Notes: generated by a model not told the origin, from the letters alone. Counted from the stretch's first letter, positions 51,902 through 61,230 are shown. The stretch is DNA of 64,000 nucleotides from Tardiphaga sp. (GCA_030147505.1 JASBVG010000025.1:62001-126000), one strand, 5' to 3'. Numbers and translations: made by a program.

Positions 51902-52858
51902 TTACTTCTCGCTCTTGAGCAGCGCCATATTCGCGGCGACTTCCTTCACGACGAGTTCGTCGATCGCTTTCGGCTCCATGGGCATCGGCACCACGCCCAT
52001 TTTCTTCAGCGCCGCCTGCATTTCCGGCTTGGCCAGCAATCGGGTGCTGACATCGTAAAGCTTGTCGACGATCTCGCGCGGCGTTTTCGAGGGCACGAAC
52101 ACACCGACCCATGTGTTGCTCACACCATCCTTGAGACCAACATCGATCATCGAGGGCACATCCGGCAGGTCTGCACTGCGCTCTGCCGTCGAAACCACGA
52201 GCGCACGCACCTGCCCCTCGCGGATCAGCGGCAAGGCCGTGGCCGCCGGGCAGAAGTAGAAATCGATGCGGCCGCCGAGAATGTCCGTGATGACTTCAGG
52301 CCCGCCGCGATAAGGAACATGCGTCGCCTCGAAGCCGCCGGCGCGACGGAATTTCTCCGAGCTGATATGCACGGCGCTGCCGACACCCACCGAGCCGAAA
52401 TTGATCGCCGAGCCCTTGGTACGCGCATCCTTCAGGAAATCATCCACGGTTTTCCAGGGCCGATCCTTCGGAATGATCATGATGTTCGGGACCGAACCGA
52501 TCATGACCACCCCGGACAGATCCTTCGACGTGTCATAAGGCAGGTTTGCATTGATTGCCGGGGTGATCGTCAGCGCCGAGGAATGTGCCAAGACGGTGTA
52601 GCCATCGGGCGGCGACGTTACGAGCGCAGCCGTGCCCACGGCCCCGCCACCGCCAACACGGTTTTCAACCACGATGGCCTGGCCAAGCTCAGGCCCAAGC
52701 CGTTCGAAGAACGTGCGCGGCATGACATCCGTGGCACTGCCCGGACCGAAGGGAATGATGGCCTTGATCAGCCGCGTCGGCCAGTTGGTCTCTGCCTGTG
52801 CCGCCGTGCACAACAGCGCGCCTGCAACAACACACGACCATCGCAGAAACTTGTTCAT
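51902..52858 (-). CDS. Bug-type tripartite tricarboxylate transporter substrate-binding protein
   Basis: A 318-residue periplasmic binding protein. A signal peptide (WSCVVAGALLCTAAQA) precedes NWPTRLIKAIIPFGPGSATD, the family start, and AINFGSVGVGSAVHISSEKF and ATHVPYRGGPEVITDILGG are in the lobes. It is the second Bug protein in the window. The start at 52858 has CAGGAGA before it. The permease genes are not adjacent. It sits upstream of the amidohydrolase and amidase genes on the same strand, suggesting it takes up their substrate. Confidence 0.86.
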   Translation of the reverse strand: MNKFLRWSCVVAGALLCTAAQAETNWPTRLIKAIIPFGPGSATDVMPRTFFERLGPELGQAIVVENRVGGGGAVGTAALVTSPPDGYTVLAHSSALTITPAINANLPYDTSKDLSGVVMIGSVPNIMIIPKDRPWKTVDDFLKDARTKGSAINFGSVGVGSAVHISSEKFRRAGGFEATHVPYRGGPEVITDILGGRIDFYFCPAATALPLIREGQVRALVVSTAERSADLPDVPSMIDVGLKDGVSNTWVGVFVPSKTPREIVDKLYDVSTRLLAKPEMQAALKKMGVVPMPMEPKAIDELVVKEVAANMALLKSEK

Positions 52859-52951
52859 TACGATCTCCTGCCGCGCCATTCGACGGAATGGTCGCCTCCG
52901 CAGGAAATTAAAGCAAGAACCGGACCGGACGATTTTGAGCAGGACTGCCTT

Positions 52952-54304
52952 CTAGAACGACGCCCCCGCGCGCCGCTTCTTTTCCGGCACCTGCTCCGAC
53001 TCTGCTGGCACCGGGCCGATGCGCAGCGCCGTGATCCGGTTGCGCTCCCGGCGTAATACGCGAAATCGGAAATTGTAGAACGTGAAACTCTGGCCGCGCT
53101 CGGGGATCGAGCGCGCCTCGTGAATCACGAGGCCGGCGACAGTGACCGCTTCATCATCGGGCAGATGCCAGTCCATCACGCGGTTGAGGTCGCGGATCGG
53201 CACCGAGCCATCCACCACGACAGAACCATCGGCCTGCGCGCGCACGCCGGCAACGACATCGTCATGCTCGTCGGAGATGTCGCCGACGATTTCCTCGAGG
53301 ATATCTTCCAGTGTCACCATGCCTTCCACTTCGCCATATTCATCGACGACGAGGGCGAAATGCGTCTTGCGGCGACGGAACGCCTTGAGCTGATCGGACA
53401 GTGGTCGCATCTCCGGCACGAACCATGGCGGCAAGGCGATGCTGGCGACGTCGATCTTCGATGTATCGCCATCGGCGGCACGAATTGCACGAAGCAGATC
53501 CTTCGCATGCAGCACGCCGACGATATTTTCCGGTTTCTCACGCCACAGCGGAATGCGGGTATATTCGGTGGACAGCACCTCACGCACCAGCTCTTCCGAG
53601 GGAAGATCGGCATTCAGCGTGGTCATCGCCGTGCGATGAACCATGACATCGGAGACAGCGAGATCGCCGAAGCGAAAAACGTTCTGGATATATTCGGCCT
53701 CGCCGCTCTCGATCCCGCCATGCTCGGCGGACTGGCCGACAAGGCCCTCGATCTCGACGCCGGTCAGTATCTCATGCGGGGACGCCTCCTTCACGCCGAT
53801 CAGTGCCAGCACGCCGCGCGAAGCAGCGTTGAGCAGCCAGTTCAGCGGATAGAACAGCACATAGGACGCGAACAGCGGATAGGCGATCCATTGCGACACC
53901 GGCTCAGGCTGCCGAATAGCCAAAGTCTTCGGCACCTGTTCGCCGATCACGATATGCAGCGACGAGAAGACGAGGAAACCGGTCAGGAAGGAAGTGAAAT
54001 GCAGCGCCGATTCCGACATGCCGAGCGGATCGAGCAGCGGCTTGAGCAGTGCTGCTACCGTCGGTTCACCCACCCAGCCGAGACCGAGCGAGGCCATGGT
54101 GATGCCAAGCTGGCAGCAGGCGAGATAAGGCTCGATATCGCCCATCATCCGCTGCAGCAGGTGAGCACCGAAACTGTTGCGTTCGGCCATCGCCTTGACG
54201 CGGAAGCCGCGACTTTTCACCAGCGCGAATTCCGCCGCCACATAGAAGGCATTGGCCGCGAGCAGGAACACGGCGAGCAGGATGTTGACGGTGATCGAAC
54301 TCAT
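52952..54304 (-). CDS. CNNM/CBS-domain (hemolysin C / CorC-like) membrane protein
   Basis: A 450-residue protein with an N-terminal CNNM (DUF21) domain of four membrane helices, a CBS pair (VLHAKDLLRAI, then LVVDEYGEVEGMVTLEDILE) and a CorC/HlyC C-terminal domain (FRFRVLRRERNRITALRI). These proteins transport or sense Mg2+/Co2+, or are annotated as hemolysins; function varies. The ATG at 54304 follows CGGGAATTCC. It is 31 bases after aroB on the same strand. Confidence 0.86.
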   Translation of the reverse strand: MSSITVNILLAVFLLAANAFYVAAEFALVKSRGFRVKAMAERNSFGAHLLQRMMGDIEPYLACCQLGITMASLGLGWVGEPTVAALLKPLLDPLGMSESALHFTSFLTGFLVFSSLHIVIGEQVPKTLAIRQPEPVSQWIAYPLFASYVLFYPLNWLLNAASRGVLALIGVKEASPHEILTGVEIEGLVGQSAEHGGIESGEAEYIQNVFRFGDLAVSDVMVHRTAMTTLNADLPSEELVREVLSTEYTRIPLWREKPENIVGVLHAKDLLRAIRAADGDTSKIDVASIALPPWFVPEMRPLSDQLKAFRRRKTHFALVVDEYGEVEGMVTLEDILEEIVGDISDEHDDVVAGVRAQADGSVVVDGSVPIRDLNRVMDWHLPDDEAVTVAGLVIHEARSIPERGQSFTFYNFRFRVLRRERNRITALRIGPVPAESEQVPEKKRRAGASF

Positions 54305-54335
54305 GGAATTCCCGTGATCGACGCGGGCGCCGACG

Positions 54336-55478
54336 CTAGTTCGAAAGCTTGCGATGCAGGAAATCGCGCACCGTGGCGGGATCGACGTCATTGGCGATGA
54401 CGGCCTGGCCGATAGCCTGCAGCAGGATGAAAGTGAGCTTGCCGCGCTTGACCTTCTTGTCCTGCGCCATCAGCGCCATCAGCCTGTCCGCATCGGCGAG
54501 ACCTTCCTGCCGGAAGCCCGCGATATCCTGCAAACGCGTCGGTAATCCCGCGTCAGCGAGATGACGCGCGACACGCACGGCATCGTCCGGCGCGATCATG
54601 CCGAGTTGCGCCGAGAATTCGGCGGCCAGCACCATGCCGATGGACACGCCTTCGCCGTGATAGAGCCGGTCGGAGAATCCCGTGACGGCTTCAAGCGCGT
54701 GACCGAAGGTGTGACCGAGATTGAGCAGTGCGCGCTCGCCATTCTCGCGCTCGTCGCGCGACACCACGCCCGCCTTGGCGCGGCATGAGGTGGCAATCGC
54801 ATGCTCGCGCGCCGAGCCGCCGCGCATGATGTCTGCGTGATTGGTCTCAAGCCAGGTAAAGAAGGCGGCATCGCCGAGCACGCCATATTTGGCGACTTCC
54901 GCATAGCCAGCGCGGAACTGGCGCGGCGACAGCGTGTCGAGCACGGCCGTGTCGGCCACGACCAGCACAGGCTGATGAAACGCACCGATCAGGTTCTTGC
55001 CTTGCGGCGAATTGATGCCAGTCTTGCCGCCGACCGACGAGTCGACTTGCGCCAGCAACGATGTCGGCACCTGCACGAAATCGACGCCGCGGCGCAGGAT
55101 CGACGCCGTGAAACCTGCGAGATCGCCGACCACGCCACCGCCCAACGCAATGACCAGATCGCTGCGCTCGATCTTCGCGGCGATCAGCGCTTCGGAGACG
55201 GTTTCGAGGCCAGCATAGCTCTTCGAGCCCTCGCCTTCCTCGACAGCGATATGTGAGGTCGGGATATCTGCCGCGGCCAGAGACTCTTCCGTTGCCTTGA
55301 GCCAATGCCTGGCGACCGTCTTGTCGGTCACGATCGCCGTGCGCACACCGGGTCGCAGAGCCTTGATGCGCGCCCCCAGCGAGGGCAGCACATTGCGCCC
55401 GATCACGATGTCATAGGCGCGGTCGCCCAATCCCACATTGACAGTGATCGGATCAGAAGAGTTTAGCGGTGCGGTCAT
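54336..55478 (-). CDS. aroB: 3-Dehydroquinate synthase AroB
   Basis: A 380-residue NAD-dependent enzyme of the shikimate pathway, converting DAHP to 3-dehydroquinate with a divalent metal. It shows LVIALGGGVVGDLAGFTAS (NAD motif), VQVPTSLLAQVDSSVGGKTG and the metal-binding His-rich region RALLNLGHTFGHALEAVTGF. The start overlaps aroK by four bases (ATGA), making an aroK-aroB unit, which is the usual arrangement. Confidence 0.94.
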   Translation of the reverse strand: MTAPLNSSDPITVNVGLGDRAYDIVIGRNVLPSLGARIKALRPGVRTAIVTDKTVARHWLKATEESLAAADIPTSHIAVEEGEGSKSYAGLETVSEALIAAKIERSDLVIALGGGVVGDLAGFTASILRRGVDFVQVPTSLLAQVDSSVGGKTGINSPQGKNLIGAFHQPVLVVADTAVLDTLSPRQFRAGYAEVAKYGVLGDAAFFTWLETNHADIMRGGSAREHAIATSCRAKAGVVSRDERENGERALLNLGHTFGHALEAVTGFSDRLYHGEGVSIGMVLAAEFSAQLGMIAPDDAVRVARHLADAGLPTRLQDIAGFRQEGLADADRLMALMAQDKKVKRGKLTFILLQAIGQAVIANDVDPATVRDFLHRKLSN

Positions 55479-56116
55479 AAAATCGAGCTCAGGGGATCGC
55501 CAGAGGATGCCGGCATGGCGGACGCCGGATGCGGGCGGAACAGGTGCTCATGCAGCGCCACGATCGCCTCATCGACGATTTTCTCATGCGGCACATCGCG
55601 GGAATCGATCGTGATGTCGGTCTGCTCGTAGAACGGATGGCGCGCCTCGATCAGCCGCGCGATGGTGCCCGCCGGATCGGGCGTCTTCAGCAACGGACGA
55701 TTCTCGCGCTTTTTGACCCGGCGCAGGATCACGTCCGCATCGGCCTTGAGCCATAGCGAGATCGCCTTGTCGCGGATGCGCTCGCGGGTCTCGTCACGCA
55801 TGAAGGCACCGCCCCCCGTCGCAAGCAAGATCGGTCCGCTCTCGAGCAACCGGGCGATCACCCGCGCCTCGCCGTCGCGAAAATGCGGTTCGCCGTGAAC
55901 CTCGAAAATGTCGGGGATCGACATACCGGCCGCCGCCTCGATCTCGTTATCGGCATCGACAAAGGGCAATCGCAGCCGCATCGCCATGCGCCGGCCGATG
56001 GTGGATTTCCCCGCCCCCATCATGCCCACCAGCACGACGGCGCGCCGCCCCAGCGCCGCGACGATCGCGGCCTCCTGGGAGGTGTCGGCCAGAACTGGCA
56101 AAGCGGTCTCGGACAT
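55475..56116 (-). CDS. aroK: Shikimate kinase AroK
   Basis: A 213-residue kinase with P-loop GMMGAGKST (residues 31-39), the shikimate-binding PFVDADNEIEAAAGMSIPDI and LLATGGGAFM. It phosphorylates shikimate at O3 with ATP. The N-terminal ~25 residues before the P-loop are longer than in E. coli AroK but usual for rhizobia. The ATG at 56116 is preferred over upstream in-frame starts that lack a ribosome binding site and would cover the promoter. First gene of the aroK-aroB operon. Confidence 0.93.
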   Translation of the reverse strand: MSETALPVLADTSQEAAIVAALGRRAVVLVGMMGAGKSTIGRRMAMRLRLPFVDADNEIEAAAGMSIPDIFEVHGEPHFRDGEARVIARLLESGPILLATGGGAFMRDETRERIRDKAISLWLKADADVILRRVKKRENRPLLKTPDPAGTIARLIEARHPFYEQTDITIDSRDVPHEKIVDEAIVALHEHLFRPHPASAMPASSGDPLSSIL

Positions 56117-56290
56117 CAGAAAAACGCTCGTAAAATCAGTGGGCGACAATGCATCGCAGCGGTTTGCCCCATTCCTGTCACGTATACTACCCCGGAAGGC
56201 AGCGTTGCCAGCACCTCGTGCAATCTGTATCCGAACGTGGTGATCGCCACGGGCGGTCCGAATCGTCCCCATCCGCCGAGTTCCCGATCC

Positions 56291-56437
56291 ATGCCCAGCC
56301 TGTTCCGGTTCCTGACGGTCGTCGGTGTCATCGGCGGGGTAATCTATGGCGCGATCTTCGCGCTCGCGAATTTCGTCAACCCGAAACCGCGGGAAATGAC
56401 CGTCACCGTCCAGCCGGACAAATTTCTCAAGAAATAG
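56291..56437 (+). CDS. Small single-span membrane protein
   Basis: A 48-residue protein beginning MPSLFRFLTVVGVIGGVIYG with one membrane helix through about residue 27, and a short cytoplasmic or periplasmic tail PKPREMTVTVQPDKFLKK. It lies between the aroK promoter region and xerD and is conserved in position in Bradyrhizobium relatives, from memory. The function is unknown. Probably co-transcribed with xerD (16 bases between). Confidence 0.7.
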   Translation: MPSLFRFLTVVGVIGGVIYGAIFALANFVNPKPREMTVTVQPDKFLKK

Positions 56438-56453
56438 CGGCTAGGGTGCGCCC

Positions 56454-57407
56454 ATGAGCATCCCGTCCGACGCCCGCCTGTCCGCCCTGTTCCTCGACAT
56501 GCTCGCCGCCGAGCAGGGCGCTGGCCAGAACACGCTCGACGCCTATCGTCGCGACCTCGAGGATTTTTCCGAATTCGCTGCCCGCGCCAGGGCGAGCTTC
56601 GCTTCGGCTGACACCCAGCTCCTGCGCGACTATCTCGAAGACCTCGACGACCGCGGCTTCAAATCGACCACCGTCGCGCGCCGGCTCTCGGCGCTCCGCC
56701 ACCTGTTCCGGTTTCTGCTGAGCGAAAACATCCGTGCGGACGATCCCGCGGCGATCCTGTCCGGACCCAAGCGCGGCCGCAGCCTGCCAAAGGTCCTGTC
56801 GATCGCCGATGTCGACCGCATGCTGGTGCAGGGCCGCGCCCTAGCCCAGAACACCGGAGCCACGCTGCCGCAACGGCTGCGCCATGCGCGACTTTATTGC
56901 CTGCTGGAAGTGCTCTACGCCACCGGCCTGCGCGTCTCCGAACTGGTCTCGCTGCCGGTCACCGCCGCCCGCCGCGATGCCCGCATGATCGTTGTGCGCG
57001 GCAAGGGCAACAAGGAACGCCTGGTGCCGCTCAACGAAACGGCCAAGGCGGCGATGGCCGACTATCTCGCCATGACGGCCGAGGCACAGAAAGCTCAGCC
57101 GAAGAAGGCCGCGGCATCCAAGTGGCTGTTTCCCTCTTCGGGCGAAAGCGGTCACCTCACCCGCCAGCATTTCGCGCGCGACCTGAAGGACCTCGCCAGC
57201 GCCTCCGGCATCGCGCCGCGGCTGGTGTCACCGCATGTGCTGCGCCACGCCTTTGCCAGCCACTTGCTGCACAATGGCGCCGACTTGCGCATTGTGCAGA
57301 CGCTGCTCGGCCACACCGATATATCGACAACGCAGATCTACACCCATGTGGTGGAAGAGCGCCTCAAGAGTCTCGTGCGCGACCTGCATCCACTGGCCGA
57401 AACATAA
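56454..57407 (+). CDS. xerD: Site-specific tyrosine recombinase XerD
   Basis: A 317-residue tyrosine recombinase with catalytic residues R160 (TGLRVSEL), K184 (GKGNKER), H261 and R264 (HVLRHAF), H287 (LGHTDI) and Y296 (IYTHV). The N-terminal core-binding SAM-like domain starts near residue 7. It acts with XerC at dif to resolve chromosome dimers. The position next to aroK-aroB is the normal chromosomal location in this group, so it is not a sign of a mobile element. Confidence 0.93.
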   Translation: MSIPSDARLSALFLDMLAAEQGAGQNTLDAYRRDLEDFSEFAARARASFASADTQLLRDYLEDLDDRGFKSTTVARRLSALRHLFRFLLSENIRADDPAAILSGPKRGRSLPKVLSIADVDRMLVQGRALAQNTGATLPQRLRHARLYCLLEVLYATGLRVSELVSLPVTAARRDARMIVVRGKGNKERLVPLNETAKAAMADYLAMTAEAQKAQPKKAAASKWLFPSSGESGHLTRQHFARDLKDLASASGIAPRLVSPHVLRHAFASHLLHNGADLRIVQTLLGHTDISTTQIYTHVVEERLKSLVRDLHPLAET

Positions 57408-57501
57408 CGTCCGTAGGGCGGCGAGTATTGAGCGTCTCTAAAATGCGGCCCTTGGACTAAGGGTCAGCAATAGCCACATCCGCGCTATCTCGAATTCAGC
57501 C

Positions 57502-58254
57502 ATGGATCGCACCTTCTTGAGCAAACACGAAATTAGCCGCGTCCGCCACGAACTGCGCCGGCGCCTCCTCACCGTCTCTGCCACCGAGCGCCTCACCTCG
57601 CAGATGCAACGGATCACGCTCACCTCGCCGGAGCTGCAGGACTTCGTCAGCGCGTCCTTCGACGATCACATCAAACTGATCTTCAAGGGCACCGGCGACG
57701 AACCGGAGATGCGCGAATACACCCCGCGCAGCTTCGATACGGCGCGAAACACCCTCGTCATCGACTTCGCGCTCCACGAAGCCGGTCCGGCGACCGCATG
57801 GGCGACGGACGCAAAGGTCGGCGATACCCTGCAGATCGGCGGCCCGCGCGGCTCCGCGATCATTCCCGACGATTTCGACTGGTATGTGCTGATCGGCGAC
57901 GAGACCGCCCTGCCTGCCATCGGACGCCGCCTTGAGGAGCTCCGACCAGGTGTACCCGTCGCAAGCTTCGTCATTGGCGAAGCGCAGCAGATCGCGACGA
58001 AGGCCGACTGGTCGCCGCATTGGATCGCCCGCGATGGTACCGGCGACGATGCGGCGCTGTTGCAGGCGGCGGTTGAAAACTTCGCCTTCCCGCATGGTGA
58101 AGGCTTCGTCTGGATCGCGGCCGAAGCTCAGGTCGCACGTCAGTTGCGCGGCTATGTCACGAACACGCGTGGCCACAACAAGTCGTGGACCAAAGCCGCC
58201 GGCTACTGGACGCGCGGCAAGGCGGATACCAGCGAAAAATCGATCGAGGATTGA
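57502..58254 (+). CDS. Siderophore-interacting protein (ViuB-like ferric reductase)
   Basis: A 250-residue flavin-dependent reductase of the SIP family. REYTPRSFDTARNTLVID is the FAD-binding motif (RxYTxR), and LIGDETALPAIGRRLEEL plus FVWIAAEAQVARQLRGYV are NAD(P)-binding and family motifs. It reduces iron(III) from siderophores in the cytoplasm. No siderophore receptor is adjacent. The stop lies in a short palindrome shared with the convergent methyltransferase gene (GAGGAT-TG-ATCCTC, 58246-58259). Confidence 0.85.
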   Translation: MDRTFLSKHEISRVRHELRRRLLTVSATERLTSQMQRITLTSPELQDFVSASFDDHIKLIFKGTGDEPEMREYTPRSFDTARNTLVIDFALHEAGPATAWATDAKVGDTLQIGGPRGSAIIPDDFDWYVLIGDETALPAIGRRLEELRPGVPVASFVIGEAQQIATKADWSPHWIARDGTGDDAALLQAAVENFAFPHGEGFVWIAAEAQVARQLRGYVTNTRGHNKSWTKAAGYWTRGKADTSEKSIED

Positions 58255-58257
58255 TCC

Positions 58258-59037
58258 TCAGCGCGACTGTGGGCCGGCCTCGCCAAGGTCGGCAGCACTG
58301 TCGCGCCGCATGCCCGAACTCGGCACCAGTACCGGCTGCAGCGCCGGGATGAGCTTGGCTCTTTCACGTTTCGCCGGAAGCGCGCGATAGACCTGTTTGC
58401 TGGCCTCGACGATGTGCAGGCCCGCAAACGGCATCGACAATGCCGCGCCGACGCGCTCCCAGACCAGCGCCGAGCGCAGGAACCAACCCATGCCCACCGG
58501 TGGCATGAACAGGGCTTCGCTCCAGGCCGTCGGCGTGAACCAGGTATTGCGCAGGAGCTGCGTGATCTGCGAGCGCGAATAGGGCCGGCCATGGCCGAAC
58601 GGGGTCGAATCCGAACGCGTCCACACACCGCGGCGATTCGGGATCACCGCGATCAATTTCCCGGACGGCGCGAGCACGCGCCAGACTTCGCGCAGCAATC
58701 CTTCGGGATCGTCGGACATTTCCAGCGCATGGACGAGGATGATCCTGTCCACTGCCGCATCCGGCAGCGGCAGCGACATCTCGTCCACCAATGTCGCCAG
58801 CGCCGGTTTCGCCGTCGGCCATTTCAGGACGCCCTGCGCCGCCGGCATGAAGGCGATGCAGCGCTCGGCATTCTCGCGAAACAGGCCGAGATAGGGCGTG
58901 GGATAGCCGATACCCAGCACCCGCTGGTTCTCGGCATCGGGCCAGTGCGCCTTGATCCCACGATTGATCAGGCGCCGCGCCACGATGCCGAGGCGGCGGG
59001 AATAGAAATCCCGGAGATCGATGACATCGATGGTCAT
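58258..59037 (-). CDS. SAM-dependent methyltransferase, class I
   Basis: A 259-residue methyltransferase. The SAM motif I region is degenerate (RVLGIGYPTPYLGLF rather than the acidic-x-GxGxG loop), while motif II/IV-like regions (DRIILVHALEMSDDPEGLLR and VWRVLAPSGKLIAVIPNRRG) match the ubiE-like class. The substrate is unknown. It is divergent from gloB; both share about 114 bases. It is convergent with the SIP reductase. Confidence 0.83.
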   Translation of the reverse strand: MTIDVIDLRDFYSRRLGIVARRLINRGIKAHWPDAENQRVLGIGYPTPYLGLFRENAERCIAFMPAAQGVLKWPTAKPALATLVDEMSLPLPDAAVDRIILVHALEMSDDPEGLLREVWRVLAPSGKLIAVIPNRRGVWTRSDSTPFGHGRPYSRSQITQLLRNTWFTPTAWSEALFMPPVGMGWFLRSALVWERVGAALSMPFAGLHIVEASKQVYRALPAKRERAKLIPALQPVLVPSSGMRRDSAADLGEAGPQSR

Positions 59038-59151
59038 GAGGCCAGTCTATCACGCTTGATGCAGCGCACGCGCCCCCCAATCGCGCATTGCCCGGGAAGC
59101 GTTAACGCCATATGTCAGGAGGGCTGCGTCGTTCTGAATCACGGAGAGATC

Positions 59152-59919
59152 ATGGCCGCTGAAATTCGCGTGTTCCCCTGCCTGTCGGACAATTTCGGCT
59201 ATCTGATCCACGATCCGCAGAGCCTGAAGACCGCGGCCATCGACGCCCCGGAAGCCGCGCCGATCATGAAGGTGCTGCAGCGCGAAGGCTGGAAGCTCAC
59301 CGATATTCTGGTCACCCATCACCATGCCGACCATGTCGGCGGTATCGGCGAGCTGAAGAAGACCTATGGCTGCAAGGTGACCGCGCCGCACGATCAGGGC
59401 ACCGCCATTCCGCATGTGGATGTCCGCGTCGCGGAAGGCGACACCGTACAGGTCGGCGCGCTGACGGCGCGCGTGCTGGAGACGCCCGGTCATACGCTCG
59501 ACCATATCTGCTACGTGTTCGACAGCGAACTCGCACTGTTCTCGGCCGATACGCTGTTCTCGGGCGGTTGCGGCCGGGTGTTCGAAGGCACCTATCCGAT
59601 GATGTGGCAATCGCTGAAGAAGCTGCGCACGTTGCCGGACGACTACCGCGTCTATTGCGGCCACGAATACACAACCTCGAACGTGAAGTTCTGCCTCGGC
59701 ATCGATCCGAACAACGAGGCCCTGAAGAAGCGCGCCGACGAGGTAACGCAATTGCGGACCGCCAACAAGCCCACCATCCCGGTGCTACTTGGACTGGAAA
59801 AGAAAACCAACGTCTTTCTGCGCGCCGACGATCCGGCGATCGCCGCCGCCGTGCGCCTGAAGGGTTTTAGCGAAGACGATGTGTTCGGCGAACTCCGCGA
59901 GCGCAAGAACAAGTCGTGA
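59152..59919 (+). CDS. gloB: Hydroxyacylglutathione hydrolase (glyoxalase II)
   Basis: A 255-residue metallo-beta-lactamase fold enzyme. The dinuclear metal ligands are H56, H58, D60 and H61 in THHHADHVGG, with further ligands in SADTLFSGGCGR and GHEY. It hydrolyses S-lactoylglutathione to D-lactate and glutathione. GGAG precedes the ATG. The C-terminal helices (DVFGELRERKNKS) complete the glyoxalase II fold. It overlaps the next gene by four bases. Confidence 0.93.
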   Translation: MAAEIRVFPCLSDNFGYLIHDPQSLKTAAIDAPEAAPIMKVLQREGWKLTDILVTHHHADHVGGIGELKKTYGCKVTAPHDQGTAIPHVDVRVAEGDTVQVGALTARVLETPGHTLDHICYVFDSELALFSADTLFSGGCGRVFEGTYPMMWQSLKKLRTLPDDYRVYCGHEYTTSNVKFCLGIDPNNEALKKRADEVTQLRTANKPTIPVLLGLEKKTNVFLRADDPAIAAAVRLKGFSEDDVFGELRERKNKS

Positions 59920-60344
59920 CGATGCCGACCGCAGCCGAGATCATCGCAACACTCAGCCTGCAGCCGCATCCCGAAGGCGGCCATTATCGCGAAACGTTCC
60001 GCGATACCCGCATGGATGCGGCTGGGCGCGCGGCCTCGACCGCGATCTATTTCCTGCTGGCAAGAGGCGAACGCTCCCATTGGCACCGGATCGACGCCGT
60101 AGAGATCTGGCACTATTACGCGGGCGCGCCGCTGACGCTGGAGATCGCTGACGACAGTGGCCGGAGAGTCATCACGCTCGGCCCGGACCTTCCGGCCGGA
60201 CAACAGCCACAAGGCATCGTGCCACCGCACGTCTGGCAGGCCGCCTCCACGACGGGCGACTGGACGCTGGTAGGCTGTACTGTCGCGCCCGGCTTCGATT
60301 TCGCTGCATTCGAGCTGGCACCGAAGGACTGGCAGCCGGAATAG
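59916..60344 (+). CDS. DUF985-type cupin protein
   Basis: A 142-residue cupin of the DUF985 (YML079-like) type: LQPHPEGGHYRETFR near the start and SHWHRIDAVEIWHYYAGAPL with the metal-type histidines. The cupin barrel closes at VGCTVAPGFDFAAFEL. Substrate and reaction are unknown. The GTG at 59916 overlaps the gloB stop as GTGA; an ATG two codons later (59922) is an alternative. The stop ends exactly where the convergent exporter gene's stop begins. Confidence 0.83.
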   Translation: MTMPTAAEIIATLSLQPHPEGGHYRETFRDTRMDAAGRAASTAIYFLLARGERSHWHRIDAVEIWHYYAGAPLTLEIADDSGRRVITLGPDLPAGQQPQGIVPPHVWQAASTTGDWTLVGCTVAPGFDFAAFELAPKDWQPE

Positions 60345-61214
60345 CTAGCGCTTCAAAAACATATCCTTCGCCGCGATCAGCCCGCCTCCCGCGATCAACG
60401 CTGCTGCGAGTGCAATGTTCGCGCTTGCCTGCGCAAAACCTGCAGCGATCAAAAAACCTGTCGACAGCAGCGGTGTCGCATAGGACGCCGCGCCGAGCAC
60501 GCGGATATCGCCGCGCTTCATACCGATGTCCCAGGTGTAGAAGGCCGCGCCCACCGGGCCGACACCCAGCGCGACCACCGACAGCCATTGCAGCGCCGTC
60601 TCGGGCCAGACCGTGGTCTCGATGGCGAGGTGCACGATGGCAGCCAGACACGCTGTTATCAAACAGAAACCAGCCACCGCGTCAGTCGGCACCGCTTTCA
60701 ACCGGCGCGACATCACCGAATAGGCCGCCCAGACGAAGGCCGCGCAGAACGCGGCGAACAGGCCGCCGAGATGGCCGGATGCCGCCCCCGGAGAGACATT
60801 GCCCCACAGCAGCAACACCGTGCCGAGCAGGCCGAGCAACGCGCCGATGATATGATGCGGATAGAGCCGTTCACCCGGCAGCAGCGACGAGAACAGCACG
60901 ATCAGCAGCGGCCAGAGATAATTCAGCAGCCCCGCTTCCGCCGGCGGCGCCAGCCGCAGCGCGACGAAATATAGCGCGTGATAGCCGAACAAACCGCCGA
61001 CACCGACTGCCCATGTCAGCGGCGATTGCCTGAGGGCGCGAATCGCCTCTGGGCGCCAGATCCAGGTCAGTGCTGCCGCCAGCGCGCCAATGGCGAAGGT
61101 GATGGCAGTCAATTGAAACGGCGGCATGCGCCCGCTTGCCACCGTCATCACCGACAACAGCGACCACATGAGGATAGCAGTGAGGCCAATGAAGGTGGCT
61201 GTGCGGGAGGTCAT
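60345..61214 (-). CDS. DMT-family exporter, YddG-like
   Basis: A 289-residue ten-helix EamA/DMT transporter. LNYLWPLLIVLFSSLLPGER and TWDIGMKRGDIRVLGAASYA resemble the aromatic amino-acid exporter YddG. It probably exports amino acids or related metabolites. The ATG at 61214 (MTSRTATFIGL) is chosen because longer starts at 61235 and 61295 fall in a repeat element. Stop codons of this gene and the cupin gene abut (TAGCTA, 60342-60347). Confidence 0.83.
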   Translation of the reverse strand: MTSRTATFIGLTAILMWSLLSVMTVASGRMPPFQLTAITFAIGALAAALTWIWRPEAIRALRQSPLTWAVGVGGLFGYHALYFVALRLAPPAEAGLLNYLWPLLIVLFSSLLPGERLYPHHIIGALLGLLGTVLLLWGNVSPGAASGHLGGLFAAFCAAFVWAAYSVMSRRLKAVPTDAVAGFCLITACLAAIVHLAIETTVWPETALQWLSVVALGVGPVGAAFYTWDIGMKRGDIRVLGAASYATPLLSTGFLIAAGFAQASANIALAAALIAGGGLIAAKDMFLKR

Positions 61215-61230
61215 GTCGTCGAACCAAGCT

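Noticed and set aside
56454-57407. Tyrosine recombinase as evidence of a genomic island
   Set aside because: It matches XerD throughout and sits beside aroK-aroB as normal in the chromosome; no att repeats or mobility genes are present.
59916-59921. Whether the cupin starts at the GTG or at the ATG at 59922
   Set aside because: Only two codons differ and no distinguishing ribosome binding site was seen; I kept the GTG because it overlaps the gloB stop as GTGA, and did not make it a finding.
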